A stretch of DNA of 64,000 bases, taken from Streptomyces phaeoluteigriseus (GTDB lineage Bacteria > Actinomycetota > Actinomycetes > Streptomycetales > Streptomycetaceae). Below the pieces are notes generated by a model. It was not told where the DNA came from and ran no database searches. It worked only from the letters and a program-made list of their open reading frames with translations. Below are positions 27,900 through 35,617 of the stretch, piece by piece. Numbering within the stretch: position 1 is the first letter of the stretch; each line of letters starts with the position of its first letter. Both the position numbers and the translations under genes were made by a program. The DNA is taken from the NCBI RefSeq assembly GCF_001896135.2, contig NZ_MPOH02000020.1:1-64000 (forward strand), written 5' to 3'.

Positions 27900-29399
27900 T
27901 TATGCCACGCCATCCTGTCGGTCGAGCACGCCGGCCAAGGCCTGTTCGAATCCGGAGGCGCGGGAGGCGTCGGCGGTCGGGTCCTGCTGGCGGACGTCGA
28001 TGACGTGCCCGGTCAGCTCGGACAGCAGGACGTCGAGGGAGGTGCGGGCCACGGCCTCCGAGGAGAGCAGGCTGCCGGCCGGCTCCTGGCCGAAGGCCTT
28101 GGTGCGCATGGGCGTGGCCGTGCGCTCCGGGTTGACGCAGTTGACGCGGACGCCGTCGCCCGCCCACTCGTCGGACAGGGCCTGGGTGAGGTTCACCATC
28201 GCGGCCTTGGTCGAGGAGTACAGGCTGTACTCGGCGCGGCCGCGGGTGTAGCTGCTGGAGGTGTACAGCAGCAGCTGACCCTTGGTCTCGGAGAGGTACT
28301 TGTAGGCGGAACGGGCGATCTGCACCGGGGCCAGGTAGTTGACCTTCAGCGCTTCCTCGATGGTCGCGTTGTCGGTCTCGGCGAGCTTGCCGATGCGCAG
28401 CACGCCCGCGGTGTTGACGACGTAGTCGATGCGGCCGGTCTCGGCGTAGGCCTTGGACAGCGCGTCGTCGACCTCCTCCGGGTTCTCCACGTGGGTGTTC
28501 GTGGTGGAGCGGCCGAGGGCGTAGACGGTGGCGCCGTAGGACCCGGCGAGTTCCGCGATGTCCTTGCCGATGCCGTAGGAGCCGCCGAAGACGACGAGCG
28601 TCCTGCCGGTGAGGAGTTCGCGGTAGGCCTCCTCGCTCATCTGCTCGGGCGCGGCGGTGGAGCCGAGCTGGAACAGCTTGTCGGCGATGAAGACGTCGAC
28701 GGGCTGCGTCACCTTCATGTTGTACTCGTCGCCCGCCACGACGTGGATCGGCACGTCCGGCAGGTAGCGCAGGATGACGGTGCAGTCGTCGGTGGCCTGG
28801 AAGTTGGGGTCGCCCGCCGCGACCTCGTAGGCCCGCCGGATGGTGGAGAGCTTGAAGGCCTGCGGGGTCTGCCCGCGGCGCAGCCGGGAACGGTCCGGGA
28901 TCTCGGTGATGAACTCGCCGTCCTCGCCGTGCGTGCGGGTGACGATGATGGTGTCGGCGGACGGGATGGCCACGTCGACGGCCTGGTAGCGCTCCAGCGC
29001 GGCGACACAGTCGTCGATGACGCGCTGCGAGAGCAGGGGGCGTACGGCGTCGTGGAAGAGGACGTTGAGGTCCTCGCCCTCGGCCAGGCCCTCACCGAGG
29101 GCGGTGATGGCCCGCTCGGTGGTCTCGTTGCGGGTGGTGCCGCCCTCGATGATGCGGGAGACCTTCCTGAACCCGGCCCTGGCCACGATCTTCTCGACGT
29201 CCGGCACGTAGCCCGGCGCCATCAGCACGATGATGTCGTCGACCGAGTCGGCCTGCTCGAAGGTGGTCAGGGTGTGCTCGATGACGGCCTTGCCGGCGAT
29301 CTTCAGCAACTGCTTCGGGATCGACAGACCCACCCGCTGGCCGGTGCCACCGGCCAGGATCACTGCGGTGGTACGGGGCTTGGCTATGCGCTGTGACAC
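27900..29399 (-). CDS. Bifunctional ribitol-5-phosphate cytidylyltransferase / SDR reductase (TarI-TarJ type)
   Basis: 499 residues from GTG 29397-29399, eight bases behind GAGGTAGG; the frame is open upstream but conserved sequence starts here. Residues about 8-235 are an IspD/TarI nucleotidyltransferase (TTAVILAGGTGQRVGLSIPKQ; FHDAVRPLLS). Residues about 250-490 are a short-chain dehydrogenase (TLVVFGGSYGIGKDIAELAG; NTAGVLRIGKL; catalytic YSLYSSTKAAM). Such fusions make CDP-ribitol from ribulose-5-phosphate and CTP, as in Haemophilus Bcs1. It supplies the TagB/F-like polymerase next to it. Use of ribitol is inferred; reduction of another pentulose or hexulose phosphate is possible. Confidence 0.9.
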   Translation of the reverse strand: MSQRIAKPRTTAVILAGGTGQRVGLSIPKQLLKIAGKAVIEHTLTTFEQADSVDDIIVLMAPGYVPDVEKIVARAGFRKVSRIIEGGTTRNETTERAITALGEGLAEGEDLNVLFHDAVRPLLSQRVIDDCVAALERYQAVDVAIPSADTIIVTRTHGEDGEFITEIPDRSRLRRGQTPQAFKLSTIRRAYEVAAGDPNFQATDDCTVILRYLPDVPIHVVAGDEYNMKVTQPVDVFIADKLFQLGSTAAPEQMSEEAYRELLTGRTLVVFGGSYGIGKDIAELAGSYGATVYALGRSTTNTHVENPEEVDDALSKAYAETGRIDYVVNTAGVLRIGKLAETDNATIEEALKVNYLAPVQIARSAYKYLSETKGQLLLYTSSSYTRGRAEYSLYSSTKAAMVNLTQALSDEWAGDGVRVNCVNPERTATPMRTKAFGQEPAGSLLSSEAVARTSLDVLLSELTGHVIDVRQQDPTADASRASGFEQALAGVLDRQDGVA

Positions 29400-29455
29400 G
29401 GGTGACCTACCTCGGGGCGACAGGGAACGGGGAAATGCTCCCACTTTCGGTAACC

Positions 29456-29527
29456 GCGATGCAAGGTGAGCGCCGTTCCGTGCATATGTGAGCGCCACCT
29501 GCCATTCACCTTGCGATGCGAAGTGAA
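29456..29527. promoter_or_regulatory. Repeated motif region upstream of the CDP-ribitol gene
   Basis: GTGAGCGCC occurs twice 22 bases apart (29466 and 29488), about two helical turns. A near-palindrome TTCACCTT-GCGATGCG-AAGTGAA follows (29505-29527), and GCGATGCAAGGTGA (29456) mirrors part of it. These look like binding sites for a regulator of the wall-polymer genes; the factor is unknown. Confidence 0.4.
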
Positions 29528-29642
29528 CCTTACGGTGTGGGTGATTGGTCTGACGCGGGTGTACCTTCCTCGGTCCTCCGGCTAAATCCTGTGAGTAACC
29601 GCACAGACGGTAACGGATTGCCGAGAGTGACGGGATTGCGGC

Positions 29643-30815
29643 TCACCGGCGCCGCAGCCGCGTGAGGCAGCGATGGCCGAGGACTTTCACGAGTTCCTTC
29701 GAGGAGGTCTGGTGCACCGGCCGCGCGGAACGCCGGCCGACCGCCGCGGCCACCGCCGCGAGCGCCCCGTACAGCGCCTGAGCCGCCACCTCCGGTGCCA
29801 TCGCGGGCTGCCCCGAAGGCGCCTGGGCAGGCTCGTGCACCGCGGAGAGCAGGCCCGGATCGCCCAGCATCCGTACGCCCACGGCCTCGATCCGGGCGGC
29901 GGCCGAGGCGCCGATCCGGGCGGCGGACTGCGCCGCCCAGGCCGGTGTGGAGATCCTCACGTCCCGTGCCGTGGGGTTGCACGTGTTCTTCATCCGCAGG
30001 ACCGCGCCGTTGCGAACCAGCTTGGAATACAGCTCGTCGGGGAGGTCATGGCCACGGAATTCCCTATTGAGACTCCGCAGCATCTCGGTTTCGGCGAGAG
30101 TGAGGGAACGATTCGCCGTATCGGGCACGGCCCGCAGCAGCCCTTGCGGCAGTCCGAGCAGCCCCTCGAAGGTGCGCATCAGGCCGTCCCGGTCGCGGTC
30201 GTCCACCACGACGACGGTGACCTGGTCGGCCCCGACCGCCCCCGCCCACCGCTCGACCAGCCGGTCGTGCCGGTGCCGCCGCCAGAAACTGGGGGTGGGC
30301 TTCTCGTACGGGGCCTTGCGGAGCATGTGCTCCAGCCAGTCCTCGTAGCCCATGCGCAGGCCGTTCTGCACGTACTGCTGCCACTGCGAGGGCATGATCC
30401 GGGCCAGCGGGCGCAGGGTGACCAGGACGTGCACCCGGTCCGCGCCGAGCCGCTCGACGATCCGCCGGGCCGTCGCGTCGTCGGGGGCGTCGGCGAAGAA
30501 CTCGCTGCTGATCACGGACGTGCGCGCACCGGTGGCGTGGACCTGCTCGACCAGTTGGTTCCAGTGCCGCTCGGTGGGCACGCTGTCGCCGATCATGCCG
30601 GGCCGGGCGCAGGCGGCCAGCACCGCCTGCATGGGGTGCCTGCTCGTCGCCGGGAACTCCACGCCGTACGCCGGCAGCGCGTCCCTGGCCGCGAACAGGG
30701 CGCCCTGGATCGAGGTGGTGCCGGTCTTGTGCGGCCCGATGTGCAGCAGGCGGGTGCCGGGCGGCAGCGGGGCCGTGGCAGCGGGCTTCTCGTCACTCGT
30801 ACAGTGCGTCTCCAT
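29643..30815 (-). CDS. Sulfotransferase-like protein
   Basis: 390 residues from ATG 30813-30815; the much longer open frame upstream runs antisense-like through the PhoD gene and was rejected. The N-terminal P-loop LLHIGPHKTGTTSIQGALF is the PAPS-binding 5'-phosphosulfate loop of sulfotransferases. Later VISSEFFADAP and VLVTLRPLARIMPSQWQQYV resemble the 3'-phosphate-binding region, and NREFRGHDLPDELYSKLVR follows. Bacterial members sulfate polysaccharides or lipids. Placement among wall-polymer genes suggests a glycopolymer acceptor, but this is inference. No PAPS synthesis genes are nearby. Confidence 0.85.
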   Translation of the reverse strand: METHCTSDEKPAATAPLPPGTRLLHIGPHKTGTTSIQGALFAARDALPAYGVEFPATSRHPMQAVLAACARPGMIGDSVPTERHWNQLVEQVHATGARTSVISSEFFADAPDDATARRIVERLGADRVHVLVTLRPLARIMPSQWQQYVQNGLRMGYEDWLEHMLRKAPYEKPTPSFWRRHRHDRLVERWAGAVGADQVTVVVVDDRDRDGLMRTFEGLLGLPQGLLRAVPDTANRSLTLAETEMLRSLNREFRGHDLPDELYSKLVRNGAVLRMKNTCNPTARDVRISTPAWAAQSAARIGASAAARIEAVGVRMLGDPGLLSAVHEPAQAPSGQPAMAPEVAAQALYGALAAVAAAVGRRSARPVHQTSSKELVKVLGHRCLTRLRRR

Positions 30816-30885
30816 GGTCAGAGGACGGTAGGAGAGCTTCCTGAGGCGAGGCTGAGAGGAGCCTGGGACCGGGATGAGTGCCCGG

Positions 30886-30958
30886 AGTGCTGGAGCGCCG
30901 GAGCCCCAGTGCTGGAGCGCCGAAGCCCCGGAGTGCTGGAGCCCCGGAGTGCTGGAGC
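30886..30958. repeat. Short repeats between the PhoD and sulfotransferase-like genes
   Basis: AGTGCTGGAGC occurs four times (30886, 30908, 30932, 30948) within the 179-base gap 30816-30994, embedded in degenerate CCGGAG-rich units. This is the 5' region of the sulfotransferase-like gene. No open frame is supported. Confidence 0.8.
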
Positions 30959-30994
30959 GCAGGATTCCGGGCTCCCCCGCTCCCCGCCCACGCG

Positions 30995-32617
30995 TCACAC
31001 GCGCCGTACGCCCGGCCTGCCGTCGGTCACCCGCAGGGTGGCCAGGGTGCGGGCCGTCGCCTTCGGCTTGCGCACGGTGTCCACGACGCGCACCCGTGCC
31101 TCGACGGCGTCGGGGCGGATGTCGAAGAGGTGGTAACCGCGGTGGGCGTCGATCAGCTTCCAGTGCGGGTTGTCGGCCTTCAGCGGGTCCCACTGGGCGT
31201 GGAAGGCCGCCTGGTCCTGGTCGCCGCCGCTGGAGACGGACGTACCGACGAACTCGGCGCCCACGGCCGCGGAGGACGGGTCGGCGAAGTCCTCGCGCAG
31301 GTCGCTGATCATGGTGAGGTGACGGTCGCCTGTGAGCACGACCGGGTTGCGGACCCGCCGGAACCCGGCCAGCAGGGCGTTGCGTTCGGCCTGGTAGCCG
31401 TCCCAGGCGTCGTAGTACCACTTCTTGCCGGCGCCGGGCAGCAGGTCGGTCTCGGCCATCATGATCTGTGAGGCGACGAGGTTCCAGCGGGCGTTCGAGC
31501 CGTGCAGCGAGTCGAGCAGCCACCGTTTCTGCTCCGCCCCGAGCATGGTGAGCGACGGGTCCTGGGCGCCGGCCTGGCTGGTGGCCTGGTCGCTGCGGTA
31601 CTGCCGGGTGTCCAGCACGTTGAGCCGCGCCAGCCGGCCGAACTGGAAGCGGCGGTACATGCGGATGTGCGGCCCGTTCGGGATCGCGGTGGCCCGGACG
31701 GGCATGTGCTCGTAGTACGCCTGGTAGGCGGCCGTCAGCCGGGCCACGAAGGCGGCGTGCGTCTGCTTGTCGGGGTCCTGCGGGGTCTCGCCCGCGAAGT
31801 CGTTGTCGACCTCGTGGTCGTCGAAGGTGACCACCCAGGGCACATGGGCGTGCATCCGCTGGAGATCGGGGTCGCTGCGGTACTGCGCGTACCGGTTGCG
31901 GTACTGCGCCAGGCTGTACGGCTCCCCGCTCCCCTCGTGCCGACGCAGCGCCGTCGCCGAGGGTGCCGACTCGTAGACGTAGTCCCCGACGAAGAGGACC
32001 ACGTCGGGATCCTGCGCGTACATGTCGGCGTACGGGGTGAAGTAGCCCTGCTGCCAGTTCTGGCAGGAGGCGAGCGCGAGGCGCAGCGGGGCGTTGGAAC
32101 TGAGCGGCTGGGGGGCGGTGCGGGTACGGCCGACGCGGGAGAGCCGGCCGCCGGCCCGGAAGCGGTACCAGTAGACGCGGCCCGGACGCAGGCCCCGTAC
32201 ATCCACGTGAACGCTGTGCCCGTACTCGGGCCGGGCCTGGGCGGTGCCGCGGCGTACGGAGGTGCGGAACCGTTCGTCCAGCGCGATCTCCCATTCGACC
32301 TGCACCACCCGGTCGGGCATCCCGCCGCCGGCCAGCGGCTCGGGCGCCAGGCGGGTCCAGATCACGACGCCGTCGGGCAGGGGGTCCCCGGAGGCGACGC
32401 CGAGGCTGAACACCCCGTCCGGGAGCGGGGCTTCGGTGGCCCGTGCGGATCCTGGCAGCCACAGCTGGGCGGAGGCGGCGGCACCGACGGCGGCGGCCCC
32501 CGCGGTGAGGAAGCGGCGGCGGCCGGGGGAGGCGGATCCGTTCGGTCCGCCAGGCGTCGGTCCAGCAGACTTCCGTCCAGCAGGCTTCCGTCCAGCAGGC
32601 ATCGGTCCAGCAGGCAT
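30995..32617 (-). CDS. phoD: PhoD-family alkaline phosphatase/phosphodiesterase, Tat-exported
   Basis: 540 residues from ATG 32615-32617, seven bases after AAGGGAG. A repeat-built start (PAGPM, PAGRK, PAGRK, SAGPT) precedes a twin-arginine signal (GRRRFLTAGAAAVGAAASAQ), so it is exported folded. The PhoD core shows SGDPLPDGVVIWTRL, the metal ligands in VVLFVGDYVYESAP and VTFDDHEVDNDF, and PVVLTGDRHLTMISDL. PhoD enzymes use Ca/Fe and release phosphate from phosphodiesters, including teichoic acid, and are normally under PhoP control. A role in recycling the neighbouring wall polymer is plausible. No convincing PHO box was identified. Confidence 0.95.
   Translation of the reverse strand: MPAGPMPAGRKPAGRKSAGPTPGGPNGSASPGRRRFLTAGAAAVGAAASAQLWLPGSARATEAPLPDGVFSLGVASGDPLPDGVVIWTRLAPEPLAGGGMPDRVVQVEWEIALDERFRTSVRRGTAQARPEYGHSVHVDVRGLRPGRVYWYRFRAGGRLSRVGRTRTAPQPLSSNAPLRLALASCQNWQQGYFTPYADMYAQDPDVVLFVGDYVYESAPSATALRRHEGSGEPYSLAQYRNRYAQYRSDPDLQRMHAHVPWVVTFDDHEVDNDFAGETPQDPDKQTHAAFVARLTAAYQAYYEHMPVRATAIPNGPHIRMYRRFQFGRLARLNVLDTRQYRSDQATSQAGAQDPSLTMLGAEQKRWLLDSLHGSNARWNLVASQIMMAETDLLPGAGKKWYYDAWDGYQAERNALLAGFRRVRNPVVLTGDRHLTMISDLREDFADPSSAAVGAEFVGTSVSSGGDQDQAAFHAQWDPLKADNPHWKLIDAHRGYHLFDIRPDAVEARVRVVDTVRKPKATARTLATLRVTDGRPGVRRV
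32545..32617 (-). repeat. 15-bp tandem repeat encoding the PhoD N-terminus
   Basis: Five units of a 15-base sequence (GTCCAGCAGG core on the plus strand) run from about 32545 to the start codon at 32617. They encode repeated five-residue Pro-Ala-Gly units just before the Tat signal. Confidence 0.88.
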
Positions 32618-32728
32618 CGGTGAACTCCCTTGCGTCGCCGGAAACTTCGACACAAGGAAGGTGGCAGGCACACCTGGTCAGGGGACTGAACGGAGAATCT
32701 CGCGTCCATGACAAGCAGAGGACCAGAG

Positions 32729-32764
32729 AGAGACCCGCCGCGGCGGATGCCGTGACGGGTCTCT
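32729..32764 (-). terminator. Terminator of the rplU-rpmA-obg transcript
   Basis: AGAGACCCG (32729-32737) pairs with CGGGTCTCT (32756-32764), nine perfect base pairs around an 18-base GC-rich loop, 26 bases after the obg stop. No T-run is present. Confidence 0.7.
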
Positions 32765-32789
32765 GTCAGCTCCCTGGGGAGCGGGTGGT

Positions 32790-34226
32790 TCAGAAGGGCT
32801 CGAAGCCCTCGAACTCCTGGGTCGCCTCGTCGCGTTCGGCCTGGCGGTCGCGGCGGCGCGTGGTGGCGGGCCGCGGGGCCTCGAAGCGGTGGTCCTCGCC
32901 TCGGCGGCCGAGCATCTCGGCGCCGGCCGTCACGGTCGGCTCCCAGTCGAAGACGACCGCGTTGTCCTCGGGACCGATGGCGACGCCGTCACCGTTACGG
33001 GCGCCCGCCTTCATCAACTCCTGCTCGACACCGAGCCGGTTGAGACGGTCGGCGAGGTAGCCGACGGCCTCGTCGTTGTTGAAGTCGGTCTGGCGGACCC
33101 AGCGTTCGGGCTTCTCGCCGCGGACCCGGAAGAGACCGTCCTCCTCCCGCGTGACGGTGAAGCCCGAGTCGTCCACGGCCTTGGGCCGGATCACGATCCG
33201 CGTGGCCTCTTCCTTGGGCTTGGCGGCGCGCGCCTTGGCGATGATGTCGGCGAGCGCGAACGACAGCTCCTTGAGCCCCATGTGCGCCACGGCGGACACC
33301 TCAAAGACGCGGTAGCCGCGCGCCTCCAGATCCGGCCGCACCATCTCGGCGAGGTCCTTGCCGTCGGGTACGTCGATCTTGTTCAGGACGACGACGCGCG
33401 GACGGTTGCCGAGGCCGCCGTACTGCCGCAGCTCCTCCTCGATCATGTCGAGGTCGGAGACGGGGTCGCGCTCGGACTCCAGGGTCGCCGTGTCCAGGAC
33501 GTGCACCAGGACGCTGCACCGCTCGACGTGACGCAGGAACTCCAGGCCGAGGCCCTTGCCCTGGCTGGCGCCCGGGATGAGACCCGGCACGTCGGCGATG
33601 GTGTAGACGGTCGAGCCGGCGGTGACGACACCGAGGTTCGGGACCAGGGTGGTGAACGGGTAGTCGGCGATCTTCGGCTTGGCTGCGGAGAGCACCGAGA
33701 TCAGCGAGGACTTACCGGCGCTCGGGTAGCCGACCAGCGCCACGTCGGCGACGGTCTTCAGCTCCAGCACGATCTCGTGCGCGTCACCGGGCACGCCGAG
33801 CAGGGCGAAACCGGGCGCCTTGCGGCGGGCCGAGGCCAGCGCCGCGTTCCCGAGACCGCCGCGGCCGCCCTGGGCGGCGACGAAGGAGGTGCCGTGGCCG
33901 ACCAGGTCGGCGAGGACGTTGCCCGCCCTGTCGAGGACGACGGTGCCGTCCGGCACGGGCAGGACCAGGTCCTGGCCGTCCTTGCCGGAGCGGTTGCCGC
34001 CCTCGCCGGGCTTGCCGCTGGTGGCCTTGCGGTGCGGGGAGTGGTGGTAGTCGAGCAGCGTGGTCACTGACTGGTCCACGGTGAGGATGACATCCCCGCC
34101 GCGGCCGCCGTTGCCGCCGTCCGGGCCGCCGAGCGGCTTGAACTTCTCACGGTGAACGGAGGCACAGCCGTGACCTCCGTTACCCGCGGCGACGTGCAGC
34201 TCGACGCGGTCCACGAAGGTGGTCAT
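32790..34226 (-). CDS. obg: GTPase Obg
   Basis: Essential ribosome-associated GTPase acting in 50S assembly and, in Streptomyces, in the onset of aerial growth. 478 residues: Gly-rich Obg fold (VAAGNGGHGCASV; GPDGGNGGRGGDVILT), G domain (GYPSAGKSSL P-loop, NKIDVPDG, SAVAHMGLKEL) and a C-terminal OCT domain (DGLFRVRGEKPERWVRQTDF; VGYLADRLNRLGV) with an acidic and basic tail. ATG 34224-34226 follows GGAGG by nine bases; the extension upstream is not used. It follows rpmA on the same strand after an attenuating-type hairpin. Confidence 0.98.
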   Translation of the reverse strand: MTTFVDRVELHVAAGNGGHGCASVHREKFKPLGGPDGGNGGRGGDVILTVDQSVTTLLDYHHSPHRKATSGKPGEGGNRSGKDGQDLVLPVPDGTVVLDRAGNVLADLVGHGTSFVAAQGGRGGLGNAALASARRKAPGFALLGVPGDAHEIVLELKTVADVALVGYPSAGKSSLISVLSAAKPKIADYPFTTLVPNLGVVTAGSTVYTIADVPGLIPGASQGKGLGLEFLRHVERCSVLVHVLDTATLESERDPVSDLDMIEEELRQYGGLGNRPRVVVLNKIDVPDGKDLAEMVRPDLEARGYRVFEVSAVAHMGLKELSFALADIIAKARAAKPKEEATRIVIRPKAVDDSGFTVTREEDGLFRVRGEKPERWVRQTDFNNDEAVGYLADRLNRLGVEQELMKAGARNGDGVAIGPEDNAVVFDWEPTVTAGAEMLGRRGEDHRFEAPRPATTRRRDRQAERDEATQEFEGFEPF

Positions 34227-34285
34227 GGTGGGGTGCCTCCAGTGATGTACGTGATGTACGGGTGTTACCTGTGCTAACACGCGAA

Positions 34286-34325
34286 AGGCGGACCCGCCTT
34301 CCCGAAAGGGAAGTGAGGTCCGCCT
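34286..34325 (-). terminator. Compound hairpin between rpmA and obg
   Basis: AGGCGGACC (34286-34294) pairs with GGTCCGCCT (34317-34325), enclosing a second perfect stem CTTCCC-GAAA-GGGAAG (34298-34313). It lies 27 bases after the rpmA stop and probably reduces read-through so obg is expressed less than the ribosomal proteins. Confidence 0.8.
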
Positions 34326-34352
34326 CGCGAAGCGTTCCCGGAAAGCCTGAGA

Positions 34353-34607
34353 TCAGGCGACCGGAACGATGTTCACGACCTTGCGGCCGCGGAACGTACC
34401 GAACTCCACCGCACCGGGCTGGAGCGCGAACAGCGTGTCGTCGCCGCCGCGGCCGACGCCGGAGCCGGGGTGGAAGTGGGTGCCGCGCTGGCGGACCAGG
34501 ATCTCACCCGCGTTGACGACCTGACCGCCGAAGCGCTTCACGCCGAGCCGCTGGGCATTGGAGTCGCGACCGTTCCGGGTGGACGATGCGCCCTTCTTGT
34601 GTGCCAT
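34353..34607 (-). CDS. rpmA: 50S ribosomal protein L27
   Basis: 84 residues. The conserved start MAHKKGASSTRNGRDSNAQR and GGQVVNAGEILVRQRGTHFHPG are standard L27. The N-terminus reaches the peptidyl transferase centre. No cleavable Firmicute-type extension is present. It begins 14 bases after rplU, in the usual rplU-rpmA-obg order. Confidence 0.99.
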   Translation of the reverse strand: MAHKKGASSTRNGRDSNAQRLGVKRFGGQVVNAGEILVRQRGTHFHPGSGVGRGGDDTLFALQPGAVEFGTFRGRKVVNIVPVA

Positions 34608-34621
34608 GTCTCCTCAGTCCC

Positions 34622-34942
34622 TTACTTCGCAGCCGCGGGGATCTCAGTGACCTTGATCGCCGTGTACTGCTGGCGGTGGCCCTGACGACGGCGGTAACCG
34701 GTCTTGTTCTTGTAGCGAAGGATGTCGATCTTGACGCCCTTGTGGTGGTCCACGACCTCGGCCTGGACCTTGATGCCGGCCAGCACCCACGGGTCGCTGG
34801 TCACAGCGTCGCCGTCGACCACGAGCAGGGTCGAGAGCTCGACCGTGTCGCCAACCTTGGCGGTGGAAATCTTGTCAACCTCAACGATGTCGCCGACAGC
34901 AACCTTGTGCTGGCGACCACCGCTGCGCACGATGGCGTACAC
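34622..34942 (-). CDS. rplU: 50S ribosomal protein L21
   Basis: 106 residues from GTG 34940-34942 (VYAIVRSGGRQHKVAVGD), preceded by GAAAGAGAG. The body KVGDTVELSTLLVVDGDAV and the C-terminus TGYRRRQGHRQQYT are typical; it binds 23S rRNA. A leader of about 150 bases with a CCGGTCTCCGGTGGCCGG hairpin precedes it and could carry autoregulation, though none is shown. In related genomes I recall rne close upstream; here about 25 kb of other genes intervene. Confidence 0.99.
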   Translation of the reverse strand: MYAIVRSGGRQHKVAVGDIVEVDKISTAKVGDTVELSTLLVVDGDAVTSDPWVLAGIKVQAEVVDHHKGVKIDILRYKNKTGYRRRQGHRQQYTAIKVTEIPAAAK

Positions 34943-35098
34943 GCGGGTCTCTCTTTCGCTCGGAGAACGGCACCCCCGCAGGCCAGCCACCCGGGCAGGA
35001 AACACGGGCGACCTCTCCCGGCCACCGGAGACCGGCGTCCGGAAGGAAGAGGTTTACGGGGATGTGGCGCGCCACTCGACACGCCGACGGTCAAGGTT

Positions 35099-35134
35099 AC
35101 GGGGCCCGGCTTGAGGGGTCAAACCGGGCCCCGT
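35099..35134 (-). terminator. Terminator of the RHS cassette
   Basis: ACGGGGCCCGG (35099-35109) pairs perfectly with CCGGGCCCCGT (35124-35134), an 11-bp stem with a 14-base loop. It is 15 bases after the stop of the candidate immunity gene and separates the accessory cassette from the rplU promoter region. Confidence 0.8.
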
Positions 35135-35149
35135 TCCTGAACAGACCGG

Positions 35150-35584
35150 TCAGCCGGCCATACCTCGCTCGTCCGGCCTCCGAAGAGCCTCCAGCTCGGC
35201 GGCGATCGAACGCAGAGTCGCGTTCAGAGCGAGTCGCTCCTCCTCGGCTGCCCCGACTTTACGGCCCTCCGCCTCGTACCGGGTCCGGAACGCCGTCCAC
35301 GCCTCGTAGGCCCGAGCGGTCAGGGTGTCGAGCGCCCCTGCTCGTGCCAGTAGTTCCCGGGCGTCGAGCGTGCGTTTACCTTCGGTCGCCACCCAGGCGT
35401 TGAACTCCGAGTACTGCGTCAGAACCTCTCCGACGAGGCTCACGGAGGCGTTACCCAGGAATTCGCTGGACAGCATCGAGACGACCAGGTTGTGCACCCA
35501 TACCTGGGTGGGCTGTCGCAGTTCCGCCGGAGGGTCCCATGCGGGTCCCTCGCCCAGCCACTCCCAGCCTTCGGGGAAGCTCAT
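35150..35584 (-). CDS. Candidate immunity protein of the RHS toxin
   Basis: 144 residues, start ATG 35582-35584, 33 bases after the RHS stop. It begins MSFPEGWEWLGEGPAWD, is acidic and mostly helical (LARAGALDTLTARAYEAWTAF; EEERLALNATLRSIAAELEAL), with no signal peptide or membrane helix, so it stays in the cytoplasm. I recognise no family. The evidence for immunity is position directly downstream of a polymorphic-toxin gene with the toxin domain at its extreme C-terminus, cytoplasmic location and small size. It could also be an unrelated small protein. Confidence 0.65.
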   Translation of the reverse strand: MSFPEGWEWLGEGPAWDPPAELRQPTQVWVHNLVVSMLSSEFLGNASVSLVGEVLTQYSEFNAWVATEGKRTLDARELLARAGALDTLTARAYEAWTAFRTRYEAEGRKVGAAEEERLALNATLRSIAAELEALRRPDERGMAG

Positions 35585-35617
35585 GCCTTTCGCCTCTTTC
35601 CTATCCTCGTGACCTGA

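Noticed and set aside
29643..32714. Continuous 1023-codon minus-strand frame joining PhoD and sulfotransferase regions
   Set aside because: Only the last 390 codons give a recognisable protein; upstream it is a wrong frame of phoD with a DACWT repeat caused by the 15-bp array.
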